The notes beneath the pieces are model-generated. The model had not been told where the DNA came from. It saw only the letters and a list, made by a program, of their open reading frames with translations, and ran no database searches. A stretch of 35,465 nt of DNA from a bacterium. GTDB taxonomy: Bacteria > Arandabacterota > Arandabacteria > Arandabacterales > Arandabacteraceae. Below, one piece after another: positions 26,324-33,434 of the stretch (positions are counted from its first letter, which is position 1; every line of letters begins with the position of its first letter). The stretch is taken from positions 1 through 35,465 of the forward strand of contig JALGWN010000004.1 of assembly GCA_025774115.1 (NCBI GenBank), written 5' to 3'. The position numbers and the translations under genes are program-made.

Positions 26324-26404
26324 GCCCGGATTATTCACAAGCCCTCTGCTGCGGTGTCGTATCTGCCGGCACCTCGCGACGAAGTTTGTGAATAATCCGG
26401 GCTA
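26324..26404. repeat. 79-bp inverted-repeat element between purH and guaA (TAGCCCGGA family)
   Basis: GCCCGGATTATTCACAA (26324-26340) is perfectly complementary to 26386-26402. The right end continues CTA (26402-26404), which on the minus strand is the TAG stop codon of purH. The left end has TTG where TAG would be expected. The end regions match those of the 182-bp element at 7959: one shares TATTCACAAGCCCTCTGCTG and the other TCGTCGCGAGGTG. It is therefore an internally deleted relative. Relative to the upstream gene it is inserted in the opposite orientation to the 7959 copy. Confidence 0.85.
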
Positions 26405-27910
26405 GTGCTTGAAGTGTCTGGTACGCGTAAGGGCCATCACGATACCAAGTTCCCTCGCCCTGTCTATTACAGCCTGGTCCCTGATGCTGCCGCCCGGCTG
26501 GATTACCGCACACGCTCCGACTTCCGCAGCGAGATCGATCGAATCTGGAAAGGGAAAGAACCCATCGCTTGCCATCACACTGCCGGCGAGATCATGCTCC
26601 CCTTCTCTCGCCTTTCGTATGGCTATCTTAGTGGAATCGACCCGGCTGGGCTGGCCGGCCCCGATCCCGATGGTGGCGCCGGAGGCGGCGAAGACGATCG
26701 CATTGGATCTAACATGCTTGACCGCCTTCCAGGCGAATATCAGGTCGTCGATAAGCGCCTTCTCAGGGTCCTCCCCGGTCACAAACTCGAGGTCCTGGGC
26801 GAGAAGTCTATCGTCATGGGTCTGCACAAGCGTACCGCCGGCAGCTGTTCGGACCACCTCAGATACCCCACAGCCGAGACGCGCCTCCACCACTCTTGTT
26901 CGCTTCTTCTTCCTAAGCCTTTCGAGCGCGGCGGTCTCATAACCCGGGGCCACGATGCACTCGACGAATTTCTTGGCAACGAAAGCCGCACACTCCTCCG
27001 AAAAGGTGAAACTCACCCCGATCACGCCCCCGAAAGCCGAGAGCGGATCGCATGCGTAGGCCCTGCGGAGGGCTTCGAGCCCGTCTTCACACTCCGCCAC
27101 TCCGCAAGGACCGACGTGTTTCACCACCACGGCGGCACTGCCTTCGAATTCCCCCAGTTGGCCTATGCAACAATCGACGTCCAGAATGTTGTTGTAGGAG
27201 AGATCCCCCTTAATCGCTCTGAATGACGGCTCCTTGCCCCCCGCAAAGAACCCACCGGCCTGGTGCGGGTTCTCACCATAACGAAGATCCATATGTTTGG
27301 TGAGACCCAGCAGAATGGAATCCCCGGTACCTGCCGGCTGTGATCCGCCGGGGATTAGATCAAGCGTCGCAGCATCATACATACCCGTTCGCCGGATGGC
27401 ATCCCTGGCCAGGTCCCAGCGAAGGTCCGTCCCGACTCCGCCACCCGACGCAAGTGCCGCGGCGACCCGCTCATACCAGGAGGGATCCGGAACAGGCACA
27501 CACGATTCGAAATTCTTGGCGGCCGCTCTGGCCATCGCCGGGCCGCCGATGTCTATGAAGGAGAGTTCCTTCTCCCTCCGCTCTTCACCTAAGGCATAGA
27601 AGTTCACGACCACCATGTCTATCTTCTCATAGCCGAGCTCCGAGAGCTCACTCATGTGATCGGGGTCGGCCCGGTCGGCTAGAATACCGGCATGGATACC
27701 GGGGTGGAGCGTCTTGACGAGGCCTCCCAGTACTTCCACTCTTCCGGTTATGGCGGAGGTTTCCACAGCCTCGATCCCCTGCTCGGCAAGATAGCGGCGG
27801 GTACCTCCGGAGGCTATGATCTTAACGCCCCGGCCGGAGATGCGCCGGGCAAACTCGGCCAGACCGGTCTTGTCGAAAACACTCAATAGTGCGGTCTTCA
27901 CGTGAGCCAT
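26402..27910 (-). CDS. purH: Bifunctional AICAR formyltransferase / IMP cyclohydrolase
   Basis: Last two steps of IMP synthesis. Residues 1-145 form the IMP cyclohydrolase (MGS-like) domain with LSVFDKTGL, SGGTRRYL and VKTLHPGIH. Residues 200-502 are the formyltransferase domain with RYGENPHQ, Lys264-His265 (catalytic pair), DPLSAFGGVIG and SDGFFPFPDSIDLA. The strongly conserved KHxNPCG motif reads KHVGPCG: Gly267 replaces Asn. Length of 502 aa is normal. The start overlaps the purC stop by 13 bases. The TAG stop codon is the first triplet of the 79-bp element downstream. Confidence 0.96.
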   Translation of the reverse strand: MAHVKTALLSVFDKTGLAEFARRISGRGVKIIASGGTRRYLAEQGIEAVETSAITGRVEVLGGLVKTLHPGIHAGILADRADPDHMSELSELGYEKIDMVVVNFYALGEERREKELSFIDIGGPAMARAAAKNFESCVPVPDPSWYERVAAALASGGGVGTDLRWDLARDAIRRTGMYDAATLDLIPGGSQPAGTGDSILLGLTKHMDLRYGENPHQAGGFFAGGKEPSFRAIKGDLSYNNILDVDCCIGQLGEFEGSAAVVVKHVGPCGVAECEDGLEALRRAYACDPLSAFGGVIGVSFTFSEECAAFVAKKFVECIVAPGYETAALERLRKKKRTRVVEARLGCGVSEVVRTAAGGTLVQTHDDRLLAQDLEFVTGEDPEKALIDDLIFAWKAVKHVRSNAIVFAASGATIGIGAGQPSRVDSTKIAIRKAREGEHDLAGSVMASDGFFPFPDSIDLAAEVGACAVIQPGGSIRDQAVIDRARELGIVMALTRTRHFKH

Positions 27911-28788
27911 CGGGGTTTACTCCCTATCAGTCTCTCGTAGAGTAAGAGATAGCGGCGCCTGCACTCCGCAGTGACTTCGCCGGGCAGGACCGGCGGAGCC
28001 GAGTTCTTATCCCAACCTGTCTGTTCGAGATGATCTCTGACAAACTGCTTGTCCACGTTTATGGGTTCGGATTCGGGTGTCTCCCTCACACGGAAGCGGG
28101 AGGAGTCCGGAGTGAGGGCCTCATCGATGAGAATTATCTCGTCATTTAGATAGCCGAACTCGAACTTGGTATCCACTATCGTGATGCCGCGCTCTTCGGC
28201 GATGCGTGAAGCTTCCACATATAGACTGAGACTCTTGGCGATTATGTACTCGGTCGGCTTGGCGCCCGCCAGCTCGGTCATCTCTCCGACACTTATGTTC
28301 CTGTCGTGGCCGTCGTCGGCCTTGGTTGACGGCGTGAAGAAGGGCCTGTCCAGCCTGGCGTTTTGCTCAAGCCCCGGCGGCAGCTCCTCACCCGCCACCG
28401 TCCCGGTGCCGGCATACTCCTTCCAGGCGGACCCTGCCAGATACCCCCGGACAATGCATTCGATGTCTATCCGTTTTGCCTTCCATACCAGCATAGACCG
28501 GTCCCTGATGACTTCAGCATAGGCCTCGAGTTCTGCGGGAAACTCTTCGACCCGGTCGGTAATCATATGGTGGCCCGACATGCGGGCCAGTCTCTTGAAC
28601 CAGAACGCGGAAACACCCGTGAGTATCCTGCCCTTGCCGGGTATCCCCGAAGGAAGCACATGGTCGAATGCGGAGATTCGGTCGGAAGCGACAATGAGGA
28701 GCTTCTCCCCCAAATCGTAAACGCATCTGACCTTACCCTTTGCGAAAATATCGAGTCCGCTAAGATCGATGCTCGTCAGAGCCTGCAT
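27898..28788 (-). CDS. purC: SAICAR synthase (phosphoribosylaminoimidazole-succinocarboxamide synthase)
   Basis: ATP-dependent ligation of aspartate to CAIR in purine synthesis. Starts MQALTSIDLSGLD at ATG 28788 with AGGAG seven bases upstream. A 14-codon longer reading frame exists but has no clear site. Family blocks are GKVRCVYDLG, ASDRISAFDHVLP, CIVRGYLAGSAW, DTKFEFG and LIDEALTPDSSRF. Length of 296 aa is like the eukaryotic Ade1-type and many FCB enzymes rather than the 237-aa E. coli form. It overlaps the end of purN by 29 bases and the start of purH by 13. Confidence 0.96.
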   Translation of the reverse strand: MQALTSIDLSGLDIFAKGKVRCVYDLGEKLLIVASDRISAFDHVLPSGIPGKGRILTGVSAFWFKRLARMSGHHMITDRVEEFPAELEAYAEVIRDRSMLVWKAKRIDIECIVRGYLAGSAWKEYAGTGTVAGEELPPGLEQNARLDRPFFTPSTKADDGHDRNISVGEMTELAGAKPTEYIIAKSLSLYVEASRIAEERGITIVDTKFEFGYLNDEIILIDEALTPDSSRFRVRETPESEPINVDKQFVRDHLEQTGWDKNSAPPVLPGEVTAECRRRYLLLYERLIGSKPRWLT

Positions 28789-29416
28789 CCCCACTCCTTT
28801 CCGGGAGTACGCGAACCACCCTCCCTTCAATCGTCAGGCGTCCTTCTCCGAAGAGCTGCACGGCCTCGGCGTATATGCGATGCTCTTCCTTGAGTATACG
28901 CTGGACCAGTTTTTCCTCGGTGTCCCCCTCCAAGACCGGTACAGCCGCCTGAATCACTATCGGGCCCGTGTCCACACCCTCGTCGACGAAATGGACCGTA
29001 CAACCCGAGAACTTCACGCCGTATTCCAGCGCCTTGCGCTGGACCCTTAGTCCCGGAAACGCCGGGAGCAGCGAAGGATGGATGTTTATGAGACGCCACC
29101 TGAAATGGCGAACCAGTCGTGGGCTCAGGATCCGCATGAATCCGGCCAGACATACCAGGTCGACCTTCGATTCATCAAGAAGGTCTATTATCGCGCTCTC
29201 CGCTTCCTCACTGAGATGCGCACGCTTGGGCCCCGGACCTACGAACCGGGCCTCAATACCGGCCTTACGCGCCCTCACGAGGGCCTGTGCCGTTTCCACA
29301 TCGCTTATCACGACCACTACGTCCGCATCCATACTGCCTTCGCGGGAGGAGTCGATAAGGGCCTGGAGATTCGATCCCCGTCCGGATGCAAGGACACCAA
29401 GCCTTGTACGAGCCAC
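28760..29416 (-). CDS. purN: Phosphoribosylglycinamide formyltransferase
   Basis: Transfers formyl from 10-formyl-THF to GAR in purine synthesis. I place the start at GTG 29416 (MARTRLGVLASGRGSN), with AGGAGG eight bases upstream. The reading frame is open for 20 more codons but lacks a site there. The phosphate-binding loop is SGRGSN (11-16), the catalytic segment NIHPSLLPAFPG carries the conserved Asn and His, and GCTVHFVDEGVDTGPI holds the catalytic Asp. Length is 218 aa. First gene of purN-purC-purH(-guaA), behind the promoter at 29467-29495. Confidence 0.95.
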   Translation of the reverse strand: MARTRLGVLASGRGSNLQALIDSSREGSMDADVVVVISDVETAQALVRARKAGIEARFVGPGPKRAHLSEEAESAIIDLLDESKVDLVCLAGFMRILSPRLVRHFRWRLINIHPSLLPAFPGLRVQRKALEYGVKFSGCTVHFVDEGVDTGPIVIQAAVPVLEGDTEEKLVQRILKEEHRIYAEAVQLFGEGRLTIEGRVVRVLPERSGDAGSDEHRS

Positions 29417-29466
29417 AGCATGAACCTCCTGTCGGGGGGGCAGTCTCAAAGAGCCCATTCGCCGGC

Positions 29467-29495
29467 AGGTTACCACCGTGGCCCGAGCACGTCAA
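29467..29495 (-). promoter_or_regulatory. Promoter of the purine operon
   Basis: TTGACG (29490-29495), a 17-bp spacer and TAACCT (29467-29472) lie on the minus strand. The leader before purN is about 44 bases. The -35 box begins 20 bases after the TAGCCCGGA end that contains the comEC stop codon. Confidence 0.6.
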
Positions 29496-29514
29496 GCAAA
29501 GAGGTCAGGGTCTC

Positions 29515-29530
29515 TGAATAGTCCGGGCTA
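29515..29530. repeat. Solo TAGCCCGGA-family end containing the comEC stop codon
   Basis: On the minus strand TAGCCCGGACTATTCA differs at one position from the ends of the elements at 7959-8140 and 26324-26404. Its TAG is the comEC stop (29528-29530). No partner end lies within the 110-base gap to purN, so this is a solo or degraded copy, or the minimal conserved signal itself. Confidence 0.75.
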
Positions 29531-31861
29531 GGGCCTCGGACCGACCGGCCCCAGGACCTCCGTACGGACCCGGAGGCTTTCCCCGTCGGTCACTATGGTT
29601 ACCGCACCATCGCTTTTGGTGACGAGCGTGCGGGCCCCCGACCTCTCCAGAAGTTCGATGATGTCCGGACAGGGATGGGATGCGAAGCGTGAGCCCGCGG
29701 ATATGACCGCGTACCGCGCCCCGCAATCCTGTGCATAGGTGGGATCCACACCTCCGGGCGCGCCGTGATGTGGGACCTTGAGCACATCACAAGTGAGATC
29801 GAAGCCGAGGTTCAGGATCTCCCGCTGGACTTCCGGAGTCACATCCCCCGTGAAGAGGAATTCCATCTTGCCGTACACCAGCTTAAGAACCACCGACTGG
29901 GCATTCGGATCACCGATCCCCTCACCCAGGTAAGCTTCGGATGGATGGAAGATCTCAATCACAGCATCTCCGCACGTCAAGGTATCACCCCGCGCGATGA
30001 GTTCCACTTCGATACCGTGCTCTCCGCATCTTTCCAGCACCTTGAGATACCCGACCTCGCCCGTCGGAGCACCTATGAGGACCCGACCTATGTCGACATT
30101 CCCTATGAGTGAGGCGAGCCCGCCATAGTGATCATTGTGGGAGTGCGTTATTATGATCGTATCCAACCGCTTCAATCCCTTCATCGCCAGAAGAGGCACG
30201 ACATCGAGCCTCCCGGCGTCATAATCGTCCCCTCCGGCGCCGGTGTCTATCATGAGGGTCCCACCCCGCGCAAACTCCACCAGGCAGGCATCCCCGTCTC
30301 CGACGTGAATGAATGTCACAACCATCCCTGGCTCGCGTCCGGCGAAGAACGGAGCAATCAGGAGAGCATAGAGCACAACCAGGGATAGAAGCTTCCAGTG
30401 CCGCTTGAGTCGGGGGCTCGCAAACCCGATGTAGGCCAGTCCGCACGCGTAGGCCAGCAGTTTGGCCGTGTGTGGCCTGCCGGTGAATACCACAGGATCG
30501 ATGTGTTGCGTGGAAACCGACGTCACCATTATGATCAGTGAGACAAGGGCCGACGCCCCTTTCATAAAGACCAGTCCCAGCCGCTCCCACAGAAGAACCG
30601 CAACCGAAGCCTCCAAACCGGCGGCCACGGCAAGCGTAACGAGCGGTAGTACGATCAGATTGGAGAGCATCCCCATCAGCGATACCCGCCCGAAGTGGTA
30701 AAGCAGGATGGGCAATGTTCCGACCTGGGCGGCAAAAGACGCAAGCAGCCCGAGCCGGATGTACTCTCCGAGCTTTGCGAACCCGCCACCGACCTTGCCC
30801 GCTCGATAGAGCTGCGGCACGAGAAGCGTTATGCCGAAGACCGCTGCCAGTGAGAGCCGGAAACCTACGTCCCATGCCAGATAAGGGAAGGCCATCAGCA
30901 AGAGCACCCCTGCGGCGCAAACACAGTTTGGAATGTCCACTTTCCATTGCAGGTATCTGACGAGGCTCAGAATCAGAAACAAGGTGCCGGCCCGCTCCGC
31001 CGACGGCCTTGCCCCGGTAAGCAAGACATACGCAGAGACACAAAAGACCGCGAGGGCTATCCTCAGAGCCCGGGGAGGCCCTGCCATCGTTATCAGGGAA
31101 GTGACAAGGAGCACGACGATCCCTACATGGAGACCCGATATCGCAATGACGTGGTACGTACCGGCTCTTACCATAGCATCCTTTACCTCCGGGCAGAGGT
31201 CGGTCCGTTCACCGAGGAGCAGAGCCTCCAACACGCCCCGGGTCCTGTCCGTGCCCGCCGCGTTGATGAGGTCTCGGACACGCTCGCGGAACCGCGAGAG
31301 CAGCGGCGGGCCCGATGCGGAACCCTCGACAAAGGACCGTGCAACCACGGTACCTACAACACCCTCCCTCCGGTAACGCAATGCCGTATTCCAGCCGTAG
31401 GGATTAAGCCTGGGACGTGGTGCATAGAAGGCGCCCAGCGCGGTGCCTCCCACGTCATAGAACCCCTGGGCGGCCCCGACACCCCGCAGGAAAAGTTGCC
31501 TTGACTCCAGCCAGGGATACCCCACCAGTATGCTCTCGGCCCTTACCTTGACCGGCTCTCTCCACTTTCCCAGCGGCGATGGACCGGAGACTCTGACGAT
31601 GCAGGGGAACCTACCGTGTGCCGAATCCGAAGTCGGGGGCTTGAACCTGTTCCACCGGGCCTCGGGGCTCCTGAGGTATCCGAGCAGAAAGATGCACAAG
31701 AGAAACAAGAGGAATGCCGGTCGGGCTCGTTTCGTCACCAGCATGAGAAAGACGGCCGCCGCCAGCACAACCATCGAAAAGCGAAGGTCGAGTGGAATCG
31801 ACCCGGCGACCGCTAAACCGGCCCAAAATGCACCTATCACAAATACCGATGGCCTTCGCAC
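29528..31861 (-). CDS. comEC: ComEC/Rec2-type DNA uptake channel with metallo-beta-lactamase domain
   Basis: Inner-membrane channel for single-stranded DNA entry in natural transformation. The 777 aa begin with hydrophobic segments (DUF4131-type) and a periplasmic OB-like region. The multi-spanning competence domain follows, with VRAGTYHVIAISGLHVGIV near residues 230-250, a family hallmark, and many membrane helices to about 505. The C-terminal metallo-beta-lactamase domain contains HSHNDHYGG, TGDVTPEVQ and PHHG. The start is GTG at 31861 with GGAG five bases upstream. Its TAG stop lies in a repeat end shared with two other loci. No other competence gene is in the window. Confidence 0.95.
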   Translation of the reverse strand: MRRPSVFVIGAFWAGLAVAGSIPLDLRFSMVVLAAAVFLMLVTKRARPAFLLFLLCIFLLGYLRSPEARWNRFKPPTSDSAHGRFPCIVRVSGPSPLGKWREPVKVRAESILVGYPWLESRQLFLRGVGAAQGFYDVGGTALGAFYAPRPRLNPYGWNTALRYRREGVVGTVVARSFVEGSASGPPLLSRFRERVRDLINAAGTDRTRGVLEALLLGERTDLCPEVKDAMVRAGTYHVIAISGLHVGIVVLLVTSLITMAGPPRALRIALAVFCVSAYVLLTGARPSAERAGTLFLILSLVRYLQWKVDIPNCVCAAGVLLLMAFPYLAWDVGFRLSLAAVFGITLLVPQLYRAGKVGGGFAKLGEYIRLGLLASFAAQVGTLPILLYHFGRVSLMGMLSNLIVLPLVTLAVAAGLEASVAVLLWERLGLVFMKGASALVSLIIMVTSVSTQHIDPVVFTGRPHTAKLLAYACGLAYIGFASPRLKRHWKLLSLVVLYALLIAPFFAGREPGMVVTFIHVGDGDACLVEFARGGTLMIDTGAGGDDYDAGRLDVVPLLAMKGLKRLDTIIITHSHNDHYGGLASLIGNVDIGRVLIGAPTGEVGYLKVLERCGEHGIEVELIARGDTLTCGDAVIEIFHPSEAYLGEGIGDPNAQSVVLKLVYGKMEFLFTGDVTPEVQREILNLGFDLTCDVLKVPHHGAPGGVDPTYAQDCGARYAVISAGSRFASHPCPDIIELLERSGARTLVTKSDGAVTIVTDGESLRVRTEVLGPVGPRP

Positions 31862-32116
31862 TACGGCTCCATCCTTCCAGCGGCGTCAAGGAAAGCAAGA
31901 AGGATGCCGGGAACGCGCTTGCAGCACTCTGAGTCACCCTACGCGAGGCGATTCGTCGGGATGATGAATGAGAGCGCTGGATGGCGGGGCGAACATGGAA
32001 TACTCTACGGGCAAACTCATGGTCCTCTGCGTAGACGGATAGACGGGAGGCATAAGACAAGACGGGACTTGGAGCAATAACCTGCCTACGAGGATGTCAA
32101 CCTGCTGTTACACCTG

Positions 32117-32320
32117 TCAACTCGGGTTTGCGCTTGATCTCTTCCGGGTGACCAGGTCGGTCCGTGCAATCTCGCCCTTTGCACTTATATAATGCGGACA
32201 CCGCTCGGGGTGTTTGCTCAGGCAGTAGCGGGTCTCCTCGGTGATCGTCGGAATCACCATCTTGGATCTTGCAAGACAACGGAAGGTCCATACACCGGTA
32301 AGATACGGGCAAACGGCCAT
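32117..32320 (-). CDS. 67-aa four-cysteine protein (putative metal-binding)
   Basis: The ATG at 32320 has GGAGG seven bases upstream; an in-frame TTG two codons earlier is unlikely. The peptide has cysteines at 4, 15, 33 and 41 in the pattern CPYLTG...RCLARS...RYCLSKHPERCPHY, followed by a basic tail. Similar short proteins with CPYL, YC and CPxY blocks occur in many delta-proteobacterial and FCB genomes as uncharacterised, probably zinc- or Fe-S-binding proteins (from memory). Function unknown. It lies between the response regulator and comEC, with 255 bases of apparently empty sequence before comEC. Confidence 0.75.
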   Translation of the reverse strand: MAVCPYLTGVWTFRCLARSKMVIPTITEETRYCLSKHPERCPHYISAKGEIARTDLVTRKRSSANPS

Positions 32321-32387
32321 TGTCAATCCTCCGTTAGGTTAGACGCAAAAGTCACACAGAACCTATCGGCAGGCATCGTGAGGGTGT

Positions 32388-32771
32388 TTAGCTCAATCCG
32401 ACTTTGTGGCCGAAGACTGCAGCGAGGGTCTTATCGATCTTGCTGAGTGTGCATGGTTTGGAGATATAGCCGTCGGCGCCCTCTCGCATGACGCGTTTCT
32501 CGGTGTGGAATGTGCCGTAACCCGTAATAATCACAACCGGAAGATCAGGCGCCGATGACTTGACCGACCTCAAGAGAGCTGTGCCGTCCATGCCCGGCAT
32601 ATTGAGGTCACTGAGCACTAGATCGAAGTTCGATTCGCGCAGTATCCCCAGGGCCTGCTCTCCACCTTCGGCAAGTGTGACCTCGTAGCCGATAGCCTCG
32701 AGCATATCCTGGAGCAAAACCCGCATACTCTCCTGATCATCCACTACTAGTATCTTGCGTTTGTCCGTCAC
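32388..32771 (-). CDS. Single-domain response regulator (CheY-like receiver)
   Basis: 127-aa stand-alone receiver domain. The acidic pocket is VVDD (residues 9-12), the phospho-acceptor is Asp55 in LVLSDLNMPGMDG, the switch Thr is in VVIITGYG, and the conserved Lys is in GYISKPC. No output domain is present, so it must act by protein contact. I prefer the GTG at 32771, five bases after AGGGAG; the GTG at 32777 overlaps that site. No histidine kinase is in the window, so its partner is unknown. Confidence 0.93.
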   Translation of the reverse strand: MTDKRKILVVDDQESMRVLLQDMLEAIGYEVTLAEGGEQALGILRESNFDLVLSDLNMPGMDGTALLRSVKSSAPDLPVVIITGYGTFHTEKRVMREGADGYISKPCTLSKIDKTLAAVFGHKVGLS

Positions 32772-32883
32772 AGGCACTCCCTGAGACTAGGGTGCATTCG
32801 CTGAGAACGGTGATTGCCACATATGCCTCTTCGATGATATTCGGCAGGCTACATCGAGGTCTTTAGGAAATAAGCTCCTGGTT

Positions 32884-33015
32884 TCAGAGTACTTCCCAGT
32901 CGAACTCGTCCTTGTCACGGTCATAGAAAACCCGGACCGTGTCCCCCTCCTCCACCTCGACTTCTTCCTCGATATCGATGTTCTCGAAATCGGTGATCAT
33001 CAGTGTAATCCTCAT
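32884..33015 (-). CDS. 43-aa acidic small protein of unknown function
   Basis: The frame runs from ATG 33015 (GAGG about ten bases upstream) to TGA at 32884. It starts MRITLMITDFENIDIEEE, followed by a very acidic middle (EEVEVEEGDTVRVFYDRD) and ends DWEVL. An internal ATG at codon 6 is an alternative. It lies 30 bases downstream of a 60-aa membrane protein in what looks like one transcript. The EGDTVRVFYD segment suggests a small beta fold. I do not recognise the family. Confidence 0.6.
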   Translation of the reverse strand: MRITLMITDFENIDIEEEVEVEEGDTVRVFYDRDKDEFDWEVL

Positions 33016-33045
33016 CCGTATGCGCCCTCAGTCTCCTCCGCGAGC

Positions 33046-33228
33046 TTAGAGGGAGACCTCAAAGAAGTCTGGAACATTGAACAGCAGGATGCCGTGCACC
33101 GCCAGTACCAAACCTGCGATTGCAAGTGCCCCATAGACCAGCCCCATGAAACGGTCGGCACCCGCAAACCTGTCCAAGCCCACATATATGAGAACCAAAC
33201 CCAGTATCACTTCCACCAGTCTGATCAT
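33046..33228 (-). CDS. 60-aa small membrane protein with two hydrophobic segments
   Basis: Starts MIRLVEVILGLVLIYVGLD. Hydrophobic stretches lie at about 3-19 and 29-51, separated by DRFAGADRFMG, so a helical hairpin in the inner membrane is likely. An AGGT precedes the start. It is encoded between 33-aa and 43-aa genes. Not recognised as a named family; it could be a membrane-bound regulator or stress protein, or an orphan. Confidence 0.65.
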   Translation of the reverse strand: MIRLVEVILGLVLIYVGLDRFAGADRFMGLVYGALAIAGLVLAVHGILLFNVPDFFEVSL

Positions 33229-33253
33229 AGTCTCATCTACCTAACCGGCCGGC

Positions 33254-33355
33254 TCAGCCTATGAGGCCCTTCATGACGACAAACCACAGCCCCGAGGCCA
33301 GGAATGCGGCCAGGATTCCAAGAACCACATATGAGAGCAGCGCATCCGTAGTCAT
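33254..33355 (-). CDS. 33-aa single-span membrane micropeptide
   Basis: The frame runs from ATG 33355 to TGA 33254. The start MTTDALLSYVVLGILAAFLA is a hydrophobic helix that extends to FVVM before a KGLIG end. GGGGGG lies eight bases before the ATG, and a strong promoter sits only about 20 bases further up. It is the first gene of the small-protein series. Its shape resembles small membrane subunits such as the CydX/CcoQ type, but no partner is nearby and no function is claimed. Confidence 0.6.
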   Translation of the reverse strand: MTTDALLSYVVLGILAAFLASGLWFVVMKGLIG

Positions 33356-33380
33356 AAGATCAACCCCCCAATTACGAGAT

Positions 33381-33409
33381 TTATTAACATCCGCTTAGAA
33401 GAATGTCAA
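33381..33409 (-). promoter_or_regulatory. Promoter of the small-protein series
   Basis: TTGACA (33404-33409), a 17-bp spacer and TAATAA (33381-33386) lie on the minus strand. The start would be near 33374, about 19 bases before the 33-aa gene. This supports the micro-ORFs being real genes. Confidence 0.7.
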
Positions 33410-33434
33410 GGGTGGAGTTTGAGACGGGATCCGC

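Noticed and set aside
31611-32060. 149-codon minus-strand frame overlapping the start of comEC
   Set aside because: It overlaps comEC in another frame and has no ribosome binding site. Its upstream part is rich in Ser and Arg, like translated non-coding repeats. I see no convincing gene in 31862-32116.
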